A stretch of 46,704 nt of DNA from Acidimicrobiia bacterium (GTDB taxonomy: Bacteria > Actinomycetota > Acidimicrobiia > UBA2766): positions 1 to 46,704 of the forward strand of contig JADZDR010000002.1 of NCBI GenBank assembly GCA_020850945.1, read 5' to 3'. Below, piece after piece: positions 9,511 through 17,176 of this stretch. How positions within the stretch are numbered: position 1 is the first letter of the stretch; every line of letters starts with the position of its first letter. The position numbers and the translations under genes are program-made. Below the pieces are notes generated by a model. That model made no database searches and had not been told where the DNA came from. It saw only the letters and a program-made list of their open reading frames with translations.

Positions 9511-9621
9511 CACGTGGGCGTACTCAACCACAACAGATGTGTTTCAGTACGCCCACGTAAGCCCCGGCAACCACGTGGGCGTACTCAACCACAACAGATG
9601 TGTTCCAGTACGCCCACGTAA
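9511..9621. repeat. Two tandem 50-bp inverted-repeat elements
   Basis: Copies at 9511-9560 and 9572-9621 (61-bp period) differ at a single base. Each has perfect 13-bp arms, ACGTGGGCGTACT and AGTACGCCCACGT (9512-9524 with 9546-9558 in copy 1), around a 21-base loop containing CAACCACAACAGATGTG. The 11-bp spacer between copies is unrelated. The elements lie 49 bp after the dapB stop and about 195 bp before the mce operon. They could be terminators, structured RNAs or short mobile palindromic repeats; no T-run follows on either strand. Confidence 0.9.
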
Positions 9622-9670
9622 CACCGAACACGCGCCCACGTGACAGGGGGCACCCAGCGTGAGGCGGGAC

Positions 9671-10450
9671 CTACGTGAGTCCCAGCACCGACTCGAGACC
9701 GACGGTGAGACCGGGGAGGGCGGAGACGGCGCGTACGGCTGCGACCACACCTGGCATGAACGCGGAGCGGTCGAAGGTGTCGTGGCGGATCGTCAGCGTC
9801 TGGCCGGTCGTGCCGAGGAGCACCTCCTGACTCGCCACGATGCCGGGGAGGCGGACGGCGTGCACCCTTACCTGCCCCACCTGACCGCCACGTGCCCCCG
9901 CCAGCGACTCCTCGGAATCGCCTCTCGCCGGCCAGCCGCCCTCACGGGCACGGGCGAGCCGCTCGGCCGTGCTGATCGCCGTACCCGACGGGGCATCCGC
10001 CTTGCCGTCGTGGTGGAGCTCGATCACCTCGGCCCTGTCGAAGAACGGCGCGGCCTTCTCGGCGAAGTGCATCATGAGGACCGCGCCCACGGCGAAGTTC
10101 GGCACCACGACCACGTTCGGAGGGCCGGATCCGAGCCGTGCAGCCAGCTCGTCGAGACGGCCCTGCGTGAAGCCGCTCGTGCCGACGACCGCGTGGATTC
10201 CTGCCTCCACACAGGCCAGGACGTTGTCGAAGGCGGACTCGGGGTGCGTGAAGTCCACGGCGACATCGGCGCCGGCAACGGCCAGGGTGCCGATGTCGGG
10301 GGAGATCTCGAGGCCGGAGGGTGTGATGGACCCGAGCCCCGCCTGCAGGTCCACGGCGGCGACGAGGTCGAGCCCGTCGGCTGCCTCGATCGTCTCGCAC
10401 ACGAGTGAGCCCATCCGTCCCGCCGCGCCGAGCACACCGACTCGCGTCAT
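9671..10450 (-). CDS. dapB: 4-hydroxy-tetrahydrodipicolinate reductase
   Basis: 259 residues from the ATG at 10450, which overlaps the M16 peptidase stop (ATGA). The enzyme reduces the dihydrodipicolinate precursor with NAD(P)H in the lysine/diaminopimelate pathway, supplying peptidoglycan cross-link precursor in the cytoplasm. Evidence: N-terminal nucleotide-binding loop GAAGRMG (8-14), GTSGF (90-94), and the catalytic/substrate signature ELHHDGKADAPSGTA (144-158) with His146, His147 and Lys150. Length is normal. dapB after an M16 peptidase downstream of pnp is a conserved actinobacterial order, although here the pair is separated from pnp by two plus-strand genes. Confidence 0.98.
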   Translation of the reverse strand: MTRVGVLGAAGRMGSLVCETIEAADGLDLVAAVDLQAGLGSITPSGLEISPDIGTLAVAGADVAVDFTHPESAFDNVLACVEAGIHAVVGTSGFTQGRLDELAARLGSGPPNVVVVPNFAVGAVLMMHFAEKAAPFFDRAEVIELHHDGKADAPSGTAISTAERLARAREGGWPARGDSEESLAGARGGQVGQVRVHAVRLPGIVASQEVLLGTTGQTLTIRHDTFDRSAFMPGVVAAVRAVSALPGLTVGLESVLGLT

Positions 10451-11688
10451 GCGACCCGCCCGAGGAGGGCCGCGTCGAGGGGACCGATCGCGGCGAGCGT
10501 GCGGGGCCGCGCGCCCAGCTCGGCCGCGAGCTCGTTCAGCTCGTCGAGCGTGACGGCGTCGATGCGACGCACCACCTCGTCGATGTCGGGAACCTCGTCG
10601 AGCGTGATCTCGGACCGGCCGATCCGTGTCATACGTGCGCCCGTATCCTCCTGGGAGAGGGCAAGGCCCCCCCTCACGTGGCTCTTCGCCGCCTCCAGCT
10701 CGTCCCGCGTGAAGCCTGCCGCGAGCTTGTCCCACTCCGTCGAGAGGACATCGAGGGTCTCCTCTGCCCGCCCCGGAGCGGTTCCGGCGTACGAAGCGAG
10801 CCAGCCCGTCTCGGCGAAGAGCGACCTGTAGGCGTACACCGCATACACGAGGCCGCGCTTCTCCCGCACCTCCTGGAAGAGGCGGCTCGACATGCCGCCC
10901 CCGAAGGTGTGGGCGAGCAGGGCAAGAGCATGCCTACGGGGGTCGTCGCGAGGCATCGCCTCGACACCGAGAACGAGATGGGCCTGCTCCGTGTCCCGCC
11001 TGTCGACCGCTATGGGCAGGGCACCCGCCGGTGCCGGCAGCTCGCGGGCAGGCGCCTCTCCCTCCGCCCCACCCCAGCGACTGTCGAGCTCCGTCACGAA
11101 GGCCTCGGGGTCCACATTGCCGGCCACGGCCAGGATGGTGCGGTCCGGCGTGTACCGGGACGTGAAGTGGTGCCGGATCCCGTCGCGGGAGATGCCTTCG
11201 ATCGACTCGCGTGTGCCGAGCACGGGGAGTCCGAGTGGGTGATCCGGCATGATCGCAGCCGCGAAGGTGTCGTGGACGAGCTCGTCGGGTGAGTCCTCGT
11301 ACATGAGGATCTCCTCGAGGACGACGTTGCGTTCGGAGGCGATGTCGTCCTCCCGCAAGGCCGGCCGCTGCGTTATGTCGGCGAGGATGTCGAGCCCGAG
11401 CACGATGTCGGAATCGAGCGTCCGCACGAAGAAGACCGTGTACTCCTTGGAGGTGAAGGCGTTGAACTCGCCTCCGACGGCGTCGAGGGCGGACGCGATC
11501 TCGAGGGCGGACCAGCGCTCCGTCCCCTTGAAGAGGAGGTGCTCGAGGAAGTGGCTCGCACCCCGCTCGCCCGCGGCTTCGTCCCGACTGCCCACGTCGA
11601 CCCACACCCCGCAGGCCACGGATCGCACACCCGGCACGTGCTCGATGACCACCCGTATCCCGTTCGCGAGAGTTGTCCTTTCGATCAT
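10447..11688 (-). CDS. M16-family zinc peptidase (processing-protease type)
   Basis: 413 residues, typical of the M16B single-unit peptidases found next to pnp in Gram-positive bacteria. The inverted zinc motif HFLEH (46-50, HxxEH) is intact, with the downstream glutamate in ERNVVLEEI (about 119-127). A second, inactive M16 half follows (about 180-380), including the R/Y region GLVYAVYAYRSLF. Such proteins form clam-shell dimers and cleave peptides; the physiological substrate is unknown. A TACGAT -10 box sits exactly 6 bp before the ATG, and no Shine-Dalgarno sequence is present, so a leaderless mRNA is likely. Confidence 0.95.
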   Translation of the reverse strand: MIERTTLANGIRVVIEHVPGVRSVACGVWVDVGSRDEAAGERGASHFLEHLLFKGTERWSALEIASALDAVGGEFNAFTSKEYTVFFVRTLDSDIVLGLDILADITQRPALREDDIASERNVVLEEILMYEDSPDELVHDTFAAAIMPDHPLGLPVLGTRESIEGISRDGIRHHFTSRYTPDRTILAVAGNVDPEAFVTELDSRWGGAEGEAPARELPAPAGALPIAVDRRDTEQAHLVLGVEAMPRDDPRRHALALLAHTFGGGMSSRLFQEVREKRGLVYAVYAYRSLFAETGWLASYAGTAPGRAEETLDVLSTEWDKLAAGFTRDELEAAKSHVRGGLALSQEDTGARMTRIGRSEITLDEVPDIDEVVRRIDAVTLDELNELAAELGARPRTLAAIGPLDAALLGRVA

Positions 11689-11694
11689 CAGGGG

Positions 11695-11700
11695 ATCGTA
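11695..11700 (-). promoter_or_regulatory. -10 box for a leaderless M16/dapB transcript
   Basis: Read on the minus strand, TACGAT is followed by six bases (CCCCTG) and then the ATG at 11688. This places the expected transcription start on the start codon itself. The -35 region is not convincing, which is common in actinobacterial promoters. Confidence 0.5.
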
Positions 11701-11737
11701 GTGGCGCCTCCGCTACTGTGCTCCGGCGGAGGAGCAA

Positions 11738-12508
11738 ATGAGCAGAGTCATGTCCGAAGTGAAGAACGGCGTCGCCGTGGTCGTCCTCAACGATCCCGAG
11801 ACGCGCAACGCTCTCGACCCCGAGATGTCGGCGCAGCTCGCGGCGGCGATCCGCGCATGCGACGCCGATCCCGAGGTGCGGGCACTTGTCGTGACAGGTG
11901 AGGGGAGCGCGTTCTGCTCGGGTGGCAACCTCGGCAGCCTGCTCGAGGCGACCGAGCGCGGCCACGACGCGGCCGGTCTCGAGGACCGGCGGCGGGCATA
12001 CGTGGAGATCTACGCACCCTTCCTCGCCTTGCGTGAATCGCGGGTCCCCACCATCGCCGCCGTCAACGGCTCGGCCGTGGGCGCCGGGCTCAATCTCGCC
12101 TTGGCCGCCGACGTCGCCCTCGCCGCCCGGTCCGCCAAGTTCATCTCCGGCTTCCTCCGCATCGGCCTCCACCCCGGCGGAGGGAACACGTCGATGCTCA
12201 CGGACCGGATCGGCCCGCAGGCGGCGGCCGCTCTCACTCTCTTCGGCGAAGCACTCGACGGTGACGAAGCCGCACGTGTGGGGCTCGTGTGGCGCTGTGT
12301 CGACGACGAGATGCTGCTCGTCTCCGCGCGGCACATGGCCGAGGCGGCGGCGTCCTTCCCCACGCGGGCCACGATGCGTGTGAAGGAGACGCTGCGCCTC
12401 GCGCGGCGAGCCGACTTCGCGACCGTCCTCGAGGCGGAGGTGACCGCGCAGATATGGACGACGACCCTGCCGGAGACAGCGGAGCTCCTGCGGGCGATGC
12501 GCCGCTGA
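11738..12508 (+). CDS. Enoyl-CoA hydratase/isomerase (crotonase) family protein
   Basis: 256 residues from the ATG at 11738, preceded by GGAGGAG at good spacing; a second ATG 4 codons later lacks such a site. The crotonase fold is clear: oxyanion-hole segment AFCSGGNLGSL (about 62-72) and AAVNGSAVGAGLNLALAADV (about 107-126). The position that carries the catalytic acid in hydratases reads LRIGLHPGGG, a histidine in place of Glu/Asp, so ordinary hydratase activity is doubtful and another acyl-CoA reaction is possible. It forms a two-gene plus-strand unit with the amidase four bases downstream. A TACTGT box at 11714-11719 may be its -10. Confidence 0.9.
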   Translation: MSRVMSEVKNGVAVVVLNDPETRNALDPEMSAQLAAAIRACDADPEVRALVVTGEGSAFCSGGNLGSLLEATERGHDAAGLEDRRRAYVEIYAPFLALRESRVPTIAAVNGSAVGAGLNLALAADVALAARSAKFISGFLRIGLHPGGGNTSMLTDRIGPQAAAALTLFGEALDGDEAARVGLVWRCVDDEMLLVSARHMAEAAASFPTRATMRVKETLRLARRADFATVLEAEVTAQIWTTTLPETAELLRAMRR

Positions 12509-12512
12509 CACG

Positions 12513-13976
12513 ATGGGAACGAGCTCGCCACTTGCGTTCGCTCCCGCCGTCGAGTGCCTTGCGATGCTGGCGTCGGGGGAGGTGTCGAGCCGTGAGCTCC
12601 TCGACATGTACCTCGAGCGCAACACGCGTTTCGGCGGCACCCTGAATGCCGTCGTGACCTTCGACGCCGACCGCGCGCGGGCTCGTGCCGCTGCCGCTGA
12701 CGACGCGCACGTGCGGGGTGAGAGCTGGGGTCCACTGCACGGCCTGCCCATGACCGTGAAGGACGAGCTGCCGACTGCAGGGATCCGCAGCACGTACGGG
12801 TCGCCCCGTCACAGCGGCAACGTGCCCGACGCGGACAGCGTGCCCGTGCGCAGGCTGCGTGCGGCCGGGGCCGTCATCTTCGGGAAGACCAATCTGCCGG
12901 CGTACGGATCGGACGTGCAGACCTACAACAGGCTGTTCGGGACCACGAACAACCCGTGGGACGTGACACGGACACCGGGTGGTTCCTCGGGTGGGGCAGC
13001 AGCGGCGCTTGCCGCCGGTCTCACGGCCTTGGAGGTCGGGACCGACATAGGGGGCTCGATCCGCACCCCCGCTGCCTACTGTGGCGTCTACGGTCACAAA
13101 CCCACGTGGGGCATCGTTCCCAATCCGGGACGGGTGGACGACCCTCCTGGCTATTACGTCGAGTGCGACATCGCGACCGCGGGACCCATGGGCCGATCGG
13201 CTGCCGATCTCGACCTCGGCCTCGGTGTCCTGGCCGGACCCGACGACGACACGGCGGTGGCATGGCGTCTCGACCTTCCCGCCCCCCGCCACGGACGTCT
13301 CGACGCATTCCGGGTCGCCGCCTGGCTCGACGACCCGTCGTGTCCGACCGAGCCCGAGGTGCTCGAGACGCTCGTCGGTGCCGTGGCGTCGCTGCGGGAG
13401 GCCGGGGTCCGCGTCGACGAGACGGCGCGGCCGCCGTTCCCGCTCTCCCGCGCATACGACGTGTACCGGCGCCTCCTCTACTCGTCCCTGTCACGGGCGA
13501 TGCCGGCACCGTCGGCCCTCGCACCGCTCGCCCACCTGCTTCCGCCCGGCCACGAGGTCCTCCGGGCGGCACGTGCGTACGGAGTGAGCCACGCGAAGTG
13601 GCTCGCCTGGAACGAGGAGCGCCGCCAACTCCAGGAGGGATGGGCGGGCTTCTTCCGCGAGTGGGATGTCCTGATCACGCCGGTCACGCCGGTGCTGCCC
13701 CTCCACCACGACCATCGGTATCCGCTGATGATCATGCGGGACATGCCGTCCGCGCTCGGGGCCGGGACGCGGCCGTACATCGATCAGCTCGCGTGGGTGG
13801 GCGCGGTGGGCGGCTGCTATCTCCCCGCCACGTCCGCCCCCGTGGGGCAGGCGGCTTCAGGCCTGCCGGTCGGGGTCCAGGTCGTCGGCCCCTACCTGGA
13901 GGACCGCACGCCACTGGCCTTCGCCCGCCTCATGGCGGCTGTCCTGGGCGGATTCACGCCGCCGCCCGGATACTGA
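12513..13976 (+). CDS. Amidase signature family hydrolase
   Basis: 487 residues, full length for the family. The Ser-cisSer-Lys triad is intact: Lys83 in MTVKDEL, Ser158 in GGSSGG (156-161) and Ser182 in GTDIGGSIR (177-184). The last two are 24 residues apart, as in fatty-acid amide hydrolase. The C-terminal part keeps GLPVGVQVVGPYLED. It probably hydrolyses a carboxamide; the substrate is unknown, and no gatB or gatC partner lies nearby, so it is not the GatA subunit of the tRNA amidotransferase. It follows the crotonase gene with a 4-bp gap and converges on pnp across a hairpin cluster. Confidence 0.95.
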   Translation: MGTSSPLAFAPAVECLAMLASGEVSSRELLDMYLERNTRFGGTLNAVVTFDADRARARAAAADDAHVRGESWGPLHGLPMTVKDELPTAGIRSTYGSPRHSGNVPDADSVPVRRLRAAGAVIFGKTNLPAYGSDVQTYNRLFGTTNNPWDVTRTPGGSSGGAAAALAAGLTALEVGTDIGGSIRTPAAYCGVYGHKPTWGIVPNPGRVDDPPGYYVECDIATAGPMGRSAADLDLGLGVLAGPDDDTAVAWRLDLPAPRHGRLDAFRVAAWLDDPSCPTEPEVLETLVGAVASLREAGVRVDETARPPFPLSRAYDVYRRLLYSSLSRAMPAPSALAPLAHLLPPGHEVLRAARAYGVSHAKWLAWNEERRQLQEGWAGFFREWDVLITPVTPVLPLHHDHRYPLMIMRDMPSALGAGTRPYIDQLAWVGAVGGCYLPATSAPVGQAASGLPVGVQVVGPYLEDRTPLAFARLMAAVLGGFTPPPGY

Positions 13977-13995
13977 GTCGAGGGTGCGAGGGTCC

Positions 13996-14124
13996 GAGGG
14001 CGCAGCCCTCACGCGAGCGAAGCGAGCCCAGGGGGTTCCAAAGGGGGTGCGGGCACCCCCTTTCACTGCGGGCTGTGCCCGCAGTTCCGAGCCGCAGGCT
14101 CGAGGGTGCGAGGGCGCAGCCCTC
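13996..14124. terminator. Cluster of five short hairpins between amidase and pnp
   Basis: Five perfect inverted repeats fall within 129 bp: GAGGGC-GCA-GCCCTC at 13996-14010; an 11-bp stem AAAGGGGGTGC/GCACCCCCTTT with two loop bases at 14040-14063; ACTGCGGGC-TGT-GCCCGCAGT at 14065-14085; CGAGCC-GCA-GGCTCG at 14088-14102; and a second copy of GAGGGC-GCA-GCCCTC at 14110-14124. Three have the same GCA loop. The genes on both sides read into this stretch, so a two-way terminator is the simplest role. Only the 11-bp stem has T residues in its 3' arm, and there is no true T-run. Confidence 0.7.
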
Positions 14125-14127
14125 ACA

Positions 14128-16725
14128 TCAGATGTCGTCGTCGAAGCTGTCCTCGACGGAGACGACTTCGCGATCGGGCTTGGGGGACCGATTCTCGTCC
14201 GGCCGGCCACCCCGGTCACGGTCACGGCCGCCACGGTCGCCGCGATCGTCGCCGCGCCCTGCCCGCTCCCGGCCCCGATCCCGGTCACGGTCGCGATCCC
14301 GGTCACGGTCGCGGTCACGGTCGCGGCCTCGATCGCGATCCCGGTCACCGCCGCGTTCGCCGCCGGAGCGACCCCCGCCCCGTTCGCCTCTCTCACGACC
14401 GCCACGGTCCCGGTCACGGCCACCCCGGTCCCGGTCACGGCCGCCCCGGTCCCGGTCACGGCCACCCCGGTCCCGATCGCGGCCGCCCCGATCACGGTCG
14501 CGACCGCCCCGGTCCCGGCTGCCCCGCTGTTCCTTCTCCCGCTCCATGCGGGCCTCGATCTCCTCGGGGGAGGCAACGGACCCTTCCGGGCCTGCGATCG
14601 GGAAGAGGTTCACGCGACCCTGCATGTCGATGTCGTCCACGCGCACGGTCATCTCGTCTCCGACTTCGAGCACGTCGCGCACGCTCTTGAGGCGGCCGCT
14701 CGTGCCGAGCTTGGAGATGTGGACGAGGCCGTCCCGGCCCGGGAGGATGTTGATGAAGGCACCGAAGTCGGTGATGTTGACGACCTTGCCCGCGTACTCC
14801 TTGCCGATCTCGGGTACGGGCGGGTTCGCGATCTGGCTGATCCAGTCGATCGCCGCCTGCATCGACTCGCTGTCGGTCGCACCTACGCGAATCGTGCCGT
14901 CCTCGTCGACGTCGATCTCGGCCCCGGTCTCGCGCTGGATCTCCTGGATCACCTTCCCCTTGGGGCCGATGACGTCGCCGATCTTGTCGACCGGTACCTC
15001 GATCGCCTCGATGCGCGGTGCTGTGGCTGCCACCTCGGGACGCGGCTCGGGGATCGCGTCGCGCATCACGTCGAGGATCTGGAGCCGTGCCGCCTTGGCC
15101 TGGTCGAGAGCAGCCGCGAGGACCGCCGACGGGAGGCCCTGGATCTTCGTGTCGAGCTGGAGTGCCGTCACGAACTCCCGCGTCCCCGCCACCTTGAAGT
15201 CCATGTCGCCGAAGGCGTCCTCGGCTCCGAGGATGTCGGTGAGCGTGACGTACTTCTCGCCTGCGTGCACGAGGCCCATCGCGATCCCGGCCACCGGTGA
15301 CTTGATCGGAACGCCTGCGTCCATGAGGGCGAGGGTCGAGGCGCACACCGAGCCCATCGAGGTCGAGCCGTTGGACGAGAGGACCTCGGAGACGAGCCGC
15401 AGCGCATAGGGGAACTCGTTCTCGGTCGGTACCACGGGCAGGACGGCCCGTTCGGCGAGCGCACCGTGGCCGACCTCGCGGCGCTTCGGACCCCGCATGA
15501 AGCCCGTCTCGCCCGTCGAGAACGGCGGCATGTTGTAGTTGTGCATGTACCGCTTCGAGTCCTCGGGGTGGATCGTGTCGATCGGCTGCGCCATGCGCAA
15601 CATGCCGAGCGTGCAGATGTTCAGGACCTGCGTCTCGCCCCGCTGGAAGAGTCCGGAACCGTGTGCACGGGGGATGACGCGAACCTCGGAGCTCAACGGC
15701 CGGATGTCCGTCGTGCCCCGCCCGTCCATGCGCAGGCCGTCCTCGGCGATGCGTTCCCGCACGTAGCGCTTCTCGAGGGACCGCAGCGCCGCCTTGATCT
15801 GCTTCTCCTGGTCCGGGAAGTCGGCGGCGAGCGCCGTGCAGACCTCGGCTGCGAGTGCGTCGTTCGCGGCGCTCCGCTCGCGCTTGTCGGCGATCTGGAT
15901 GATCTCACGCAGCCGGCCGCCGGCGACTCCCTCGGCCCTGTCGACGATGTCGCCGGTGTAGTCCCGGAACAGGTCGTACTCGAGAGGCACCGTCTCCACC
16001 ATGTCGCGCAGGCGGAGTTGCAGGTCGATCAGCTCCCCGATCGGCCCCTTGGCGATCTCGAGCGCCTCGACGAGGGACTCCTCGTCCGGGCGGCGATGCC
16101 CTTCCTCGATCAGGTCCCAGGCGTGCTCGGTCGCGCCCGCTTCGACCATCATGATGTCGATCTCGCCGGCGTCGTTGCGTCGGCCCGCCACGACGAGGTC
16201 GAAGACCGCCTCGTCCAACTGCTGGTACGTCGGGTTCGCGATCCACTCACCTTCGACGAGGGCGAGGCGGACACCGCCGATCGGGCCGTCGAAGGGCATG
16301 CCCGAGATGGTGAGGGCGGCCGACGCCGCGTTCAGGGACGCGATGTCGTGCGGGTTCTCGTGGTCGACCGAGAGCACGGTCGCGATGATGTGCACCTCGT
16401 TGCGGAAGCCGTCCGGGAACGCGGGACGCAACGGTCGGTCGATGAGGCGGCAGAGCAGGATCGCCTGCTCGCTCGCCCGGCCCTCCCGCCTGAAGAACGA
16501 GCCGGGGATCCTCCCCACGGCATACATCTTCTCCTCGACGTCGACTGTGAGCGGGAAGAAATCCTGGCCTTCACGCGCGCTGCGTGAGGCGGTGGCGGTG
16601 GCGAGGACCTGTGTGCCCCCGACCGTGATCACGACGGCGCCGTTGGCCTGCCCGGCCAGGCGTCCCGTCTCGAGAGTCCACTCCCGTCCGCCGATCTGGG
16701 CGGACGTGTGTGTGGTTCCTTGCAT
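14128..16725 (-). CDS. pnp: Polynucleotide phosphorylase with long RD/RGG tail
   Basis: 865 residues, roughly 140 longer than usual. It is the phosphorolytic 3'-5' exoribonuclease of mRNA decay. Domains: first RNase PH repeat (about 12-145, with GQDFFPLTVD and GRIPGSFFRREGR), linker domain, second RNase PH repeat (about 330-540, FQRGETQVLNICTLG and SNGSTSMGSVCASTLALMDAG), KH domain (about 575-640, IGPKGKVIQEIQRETGA) and S1 domain (about 645-715, GKVVNITDFGAFI). Residues 728-865 are a low-complexity tail of RGGRDRD-type repeats ending in an acidic SFDDDI. The ATG is preceded by GGAGGAG. It follows rpsO, as in most bacteria. Confidence 0.98.
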   Translation of the reverse strand: MQGTTHTSAQIGGREWTLETGRLAGQANGAVVITVGGTQVLATATASRSAREGQDFFPLTVDVEEKMYAVGRIPGSFFRREGRASEQAILLCRLIDRPLRPAFPDGFRNEVHIIATVLSVDHENPHDIASLNAASAALTISGMPFDGPIGGVRLALVEGEWIANPTYQQLDEAVFDLVVAGRRNDAGEIDIMMVEAGATEHAWDLIEEGHRRPDEESLVEALEIAKGPIGELIDLQLRLRDMVETVPLEYDLFRDYTGDIVDRAEGVAGGRLREIIQIADKRERSAANDALAAEVCTALAADFPDQEKQIKAALRSLEKRYVRERIAEDGLRMDGRGTTDIRPLSSEVRVIPRAHGSGLFQRGETQVLNICTLGMLRMAQPIDTIHPEDSKRYMHNYNMPPFSTGETGFMRGPKRREVGHGALAERAVLPVVPTENEFPYALRLVSEVLSSNGSTSMGSVCASTLALMDAGVPIKSPVAGIAMGLVHAGEKYVTLTDILGAEDAFGDMDFKVAGTREFVTALQLDTKIQGLPSAVLAAALDQAKAARLQILDVMRDAIPEPRPEVAATAPRIEAIEVPVDKIGDVIGPKGKVIQEIQRETGAEIDVDEDGTIRVGATDSESMQAAIDWISQIANPPVPEIGKEYAGKVVNITDFGAFINILPGRDGLVHISKLGTSGRLKSVRDVLEVGDEMTVRVDDIDMQGRVNLFPIAGPEGSVASPEEIEARMEREKEQRGSRDRGGRDRDRGGRDRDRGGRDRDRGGRDRDRGGRDRDRGGRERGERGGGRSGGERGGDRDRDRGRDRDRDRDRDRDRDRDRGRERAGRGDDRGDRGGRDRDRGGRPDENRSPKPDREVVSVEDSFDDDI
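14205..14530 (-). repeat. Low-complexity repeat DNA encoding the PNPase tail
   Basis: Short units of CGGTCACGGTCACGGCC/CGGTCCCGGTC type recur through this stretch of pnp, encoding alternating Arg-Asp and Arg-Gly-Gly. Two sub-blocks are visible: RGGRDRD units (about 14380-14520) and an uninterrupted RD run (about 14275-14335). Slippage here would lengthen or shorten a disordered RNA-binding tail without breaking the frame only in steps of three bases. Confidence 0.85.
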
Positions 16726-16812
16726 CTGAGTCTTGCTCCTCCGGATATGCGGCGGGAGCGGCTGCCTCTGAGCAGCGAATCGACGAAGCGGGCGGCGTGT
16801 GCCACCCGGTGT

Positions 16813-17070
16813 TCAGCGCCGGAGACCGAGTTGGTCGCGAATCGCCCGGTACCTCTCGACGTCTGTGCGCGTGAGGTAGTCGAGCAGACGCCGGCGGCGC
16901 CCTACGAGCATGCGCAGGCCGCGGCGCGTGTGATGGTCCTTGGCGTGCGTACGGAGATGCTCGGTGAGATGTGTGATGCGCTCCGTGAGCAGGGCAATCT
17001 GGACCTCAGGGCTGCCCGTGTCTGAACCGTGCAGCCTGTGCTCTTCGATGATCTCTTGCTTCGTGGGCAA
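16813..17070 (-). CDS. rpsO: 30S ribosomal protein S15
   Basis: 85 residues, slightly shorter than the usual 88-89. The sequence carries the family's 16S rRNA-binding signature: [19 protein letters not shown] (about 13-31) and [18 protein letters not shown]. The start codon is TTG at 17070, supported by AAGGAG five bases upstream. S15 binds the central domain of 16S rRNA early in 30S assembly. It precedes pnp by 87 bp, the classic rpsO-pnp pair. Confidence 0.98.
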   Translation of the reverse strand: MPTKQEIIEEHRLHGSDTGSPEVQIALLTERITHLTEHLRTHAKDHHTRRGLRMLVGRRRRLLDYLTRTDVERYRAIRDQLGLRR

Positions 17071-17124
17071 GGACGCTCCTTGCTGCCTTCTCTTGTCTTC
17101 TTTCAGGTTGTTTTCGACGGATGG

Positions 17125-17130
17125 ACGCTA
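17125..17130 (-). promoter_or_regulatory. Possible -10 box for rpsO-pnp
   Basis: On the minus strand the 106-bp gap between ribF and rpsO contains TGTGC-TAGCGT, an extended -10 type sequence. It would give a leader of about 48 bases with the AAGGAG site near its end. No good -35 was found. Confidence 0.3.
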
Positions 17131-17176
17131 GCACACCCCGCGAAACGGCCTCGCATCCACGGCCGAGGCGTGTCGG

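Larger units (their letters stand above)
9317..9670. other. Gene-free control region between dapB and the mce operon
   Basis: 354 bp downstream of dapB and upstream of the mce operon, both read on the minus strand. It contains a perfect 7-bp inverted repeat, CAGGCTC-TG-GAGCCTG (9371-9386), 55 bp before the yrbE start; a possible minus-strand -10 (TATCCT, 9431-9426) without a clear -35; and two tandem 50-bp inverted-repeat elements (9511-9621). An unpaired half-copy resembling the element's arm (GCCCACGTG, 9634-9642) follows. No credible coding frame or RNA gene was seen. Confidence 0.7.

Noticed and set aside
9511-9621. CRISPR-like array
   Set aside because: There are only two copies, each is a long inverted repeat, the 11-bp spacer is too short, and no cas gene is present.
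14011-14028. GCGAGCGAAGCGAGC as a sixth hairpin
   Set aside because: It is mainly a direct repeat (GCGAGC twice). Its only self-complementarity is three or four bases.
12956-15409. Plus-strand open frame of 817 codons across amidase and pnp
   Set aside because: It overlaps two well-supported genes in a different frame or strand and reads Arg/Ser/Pro-rich noise through the hairpin cluster.
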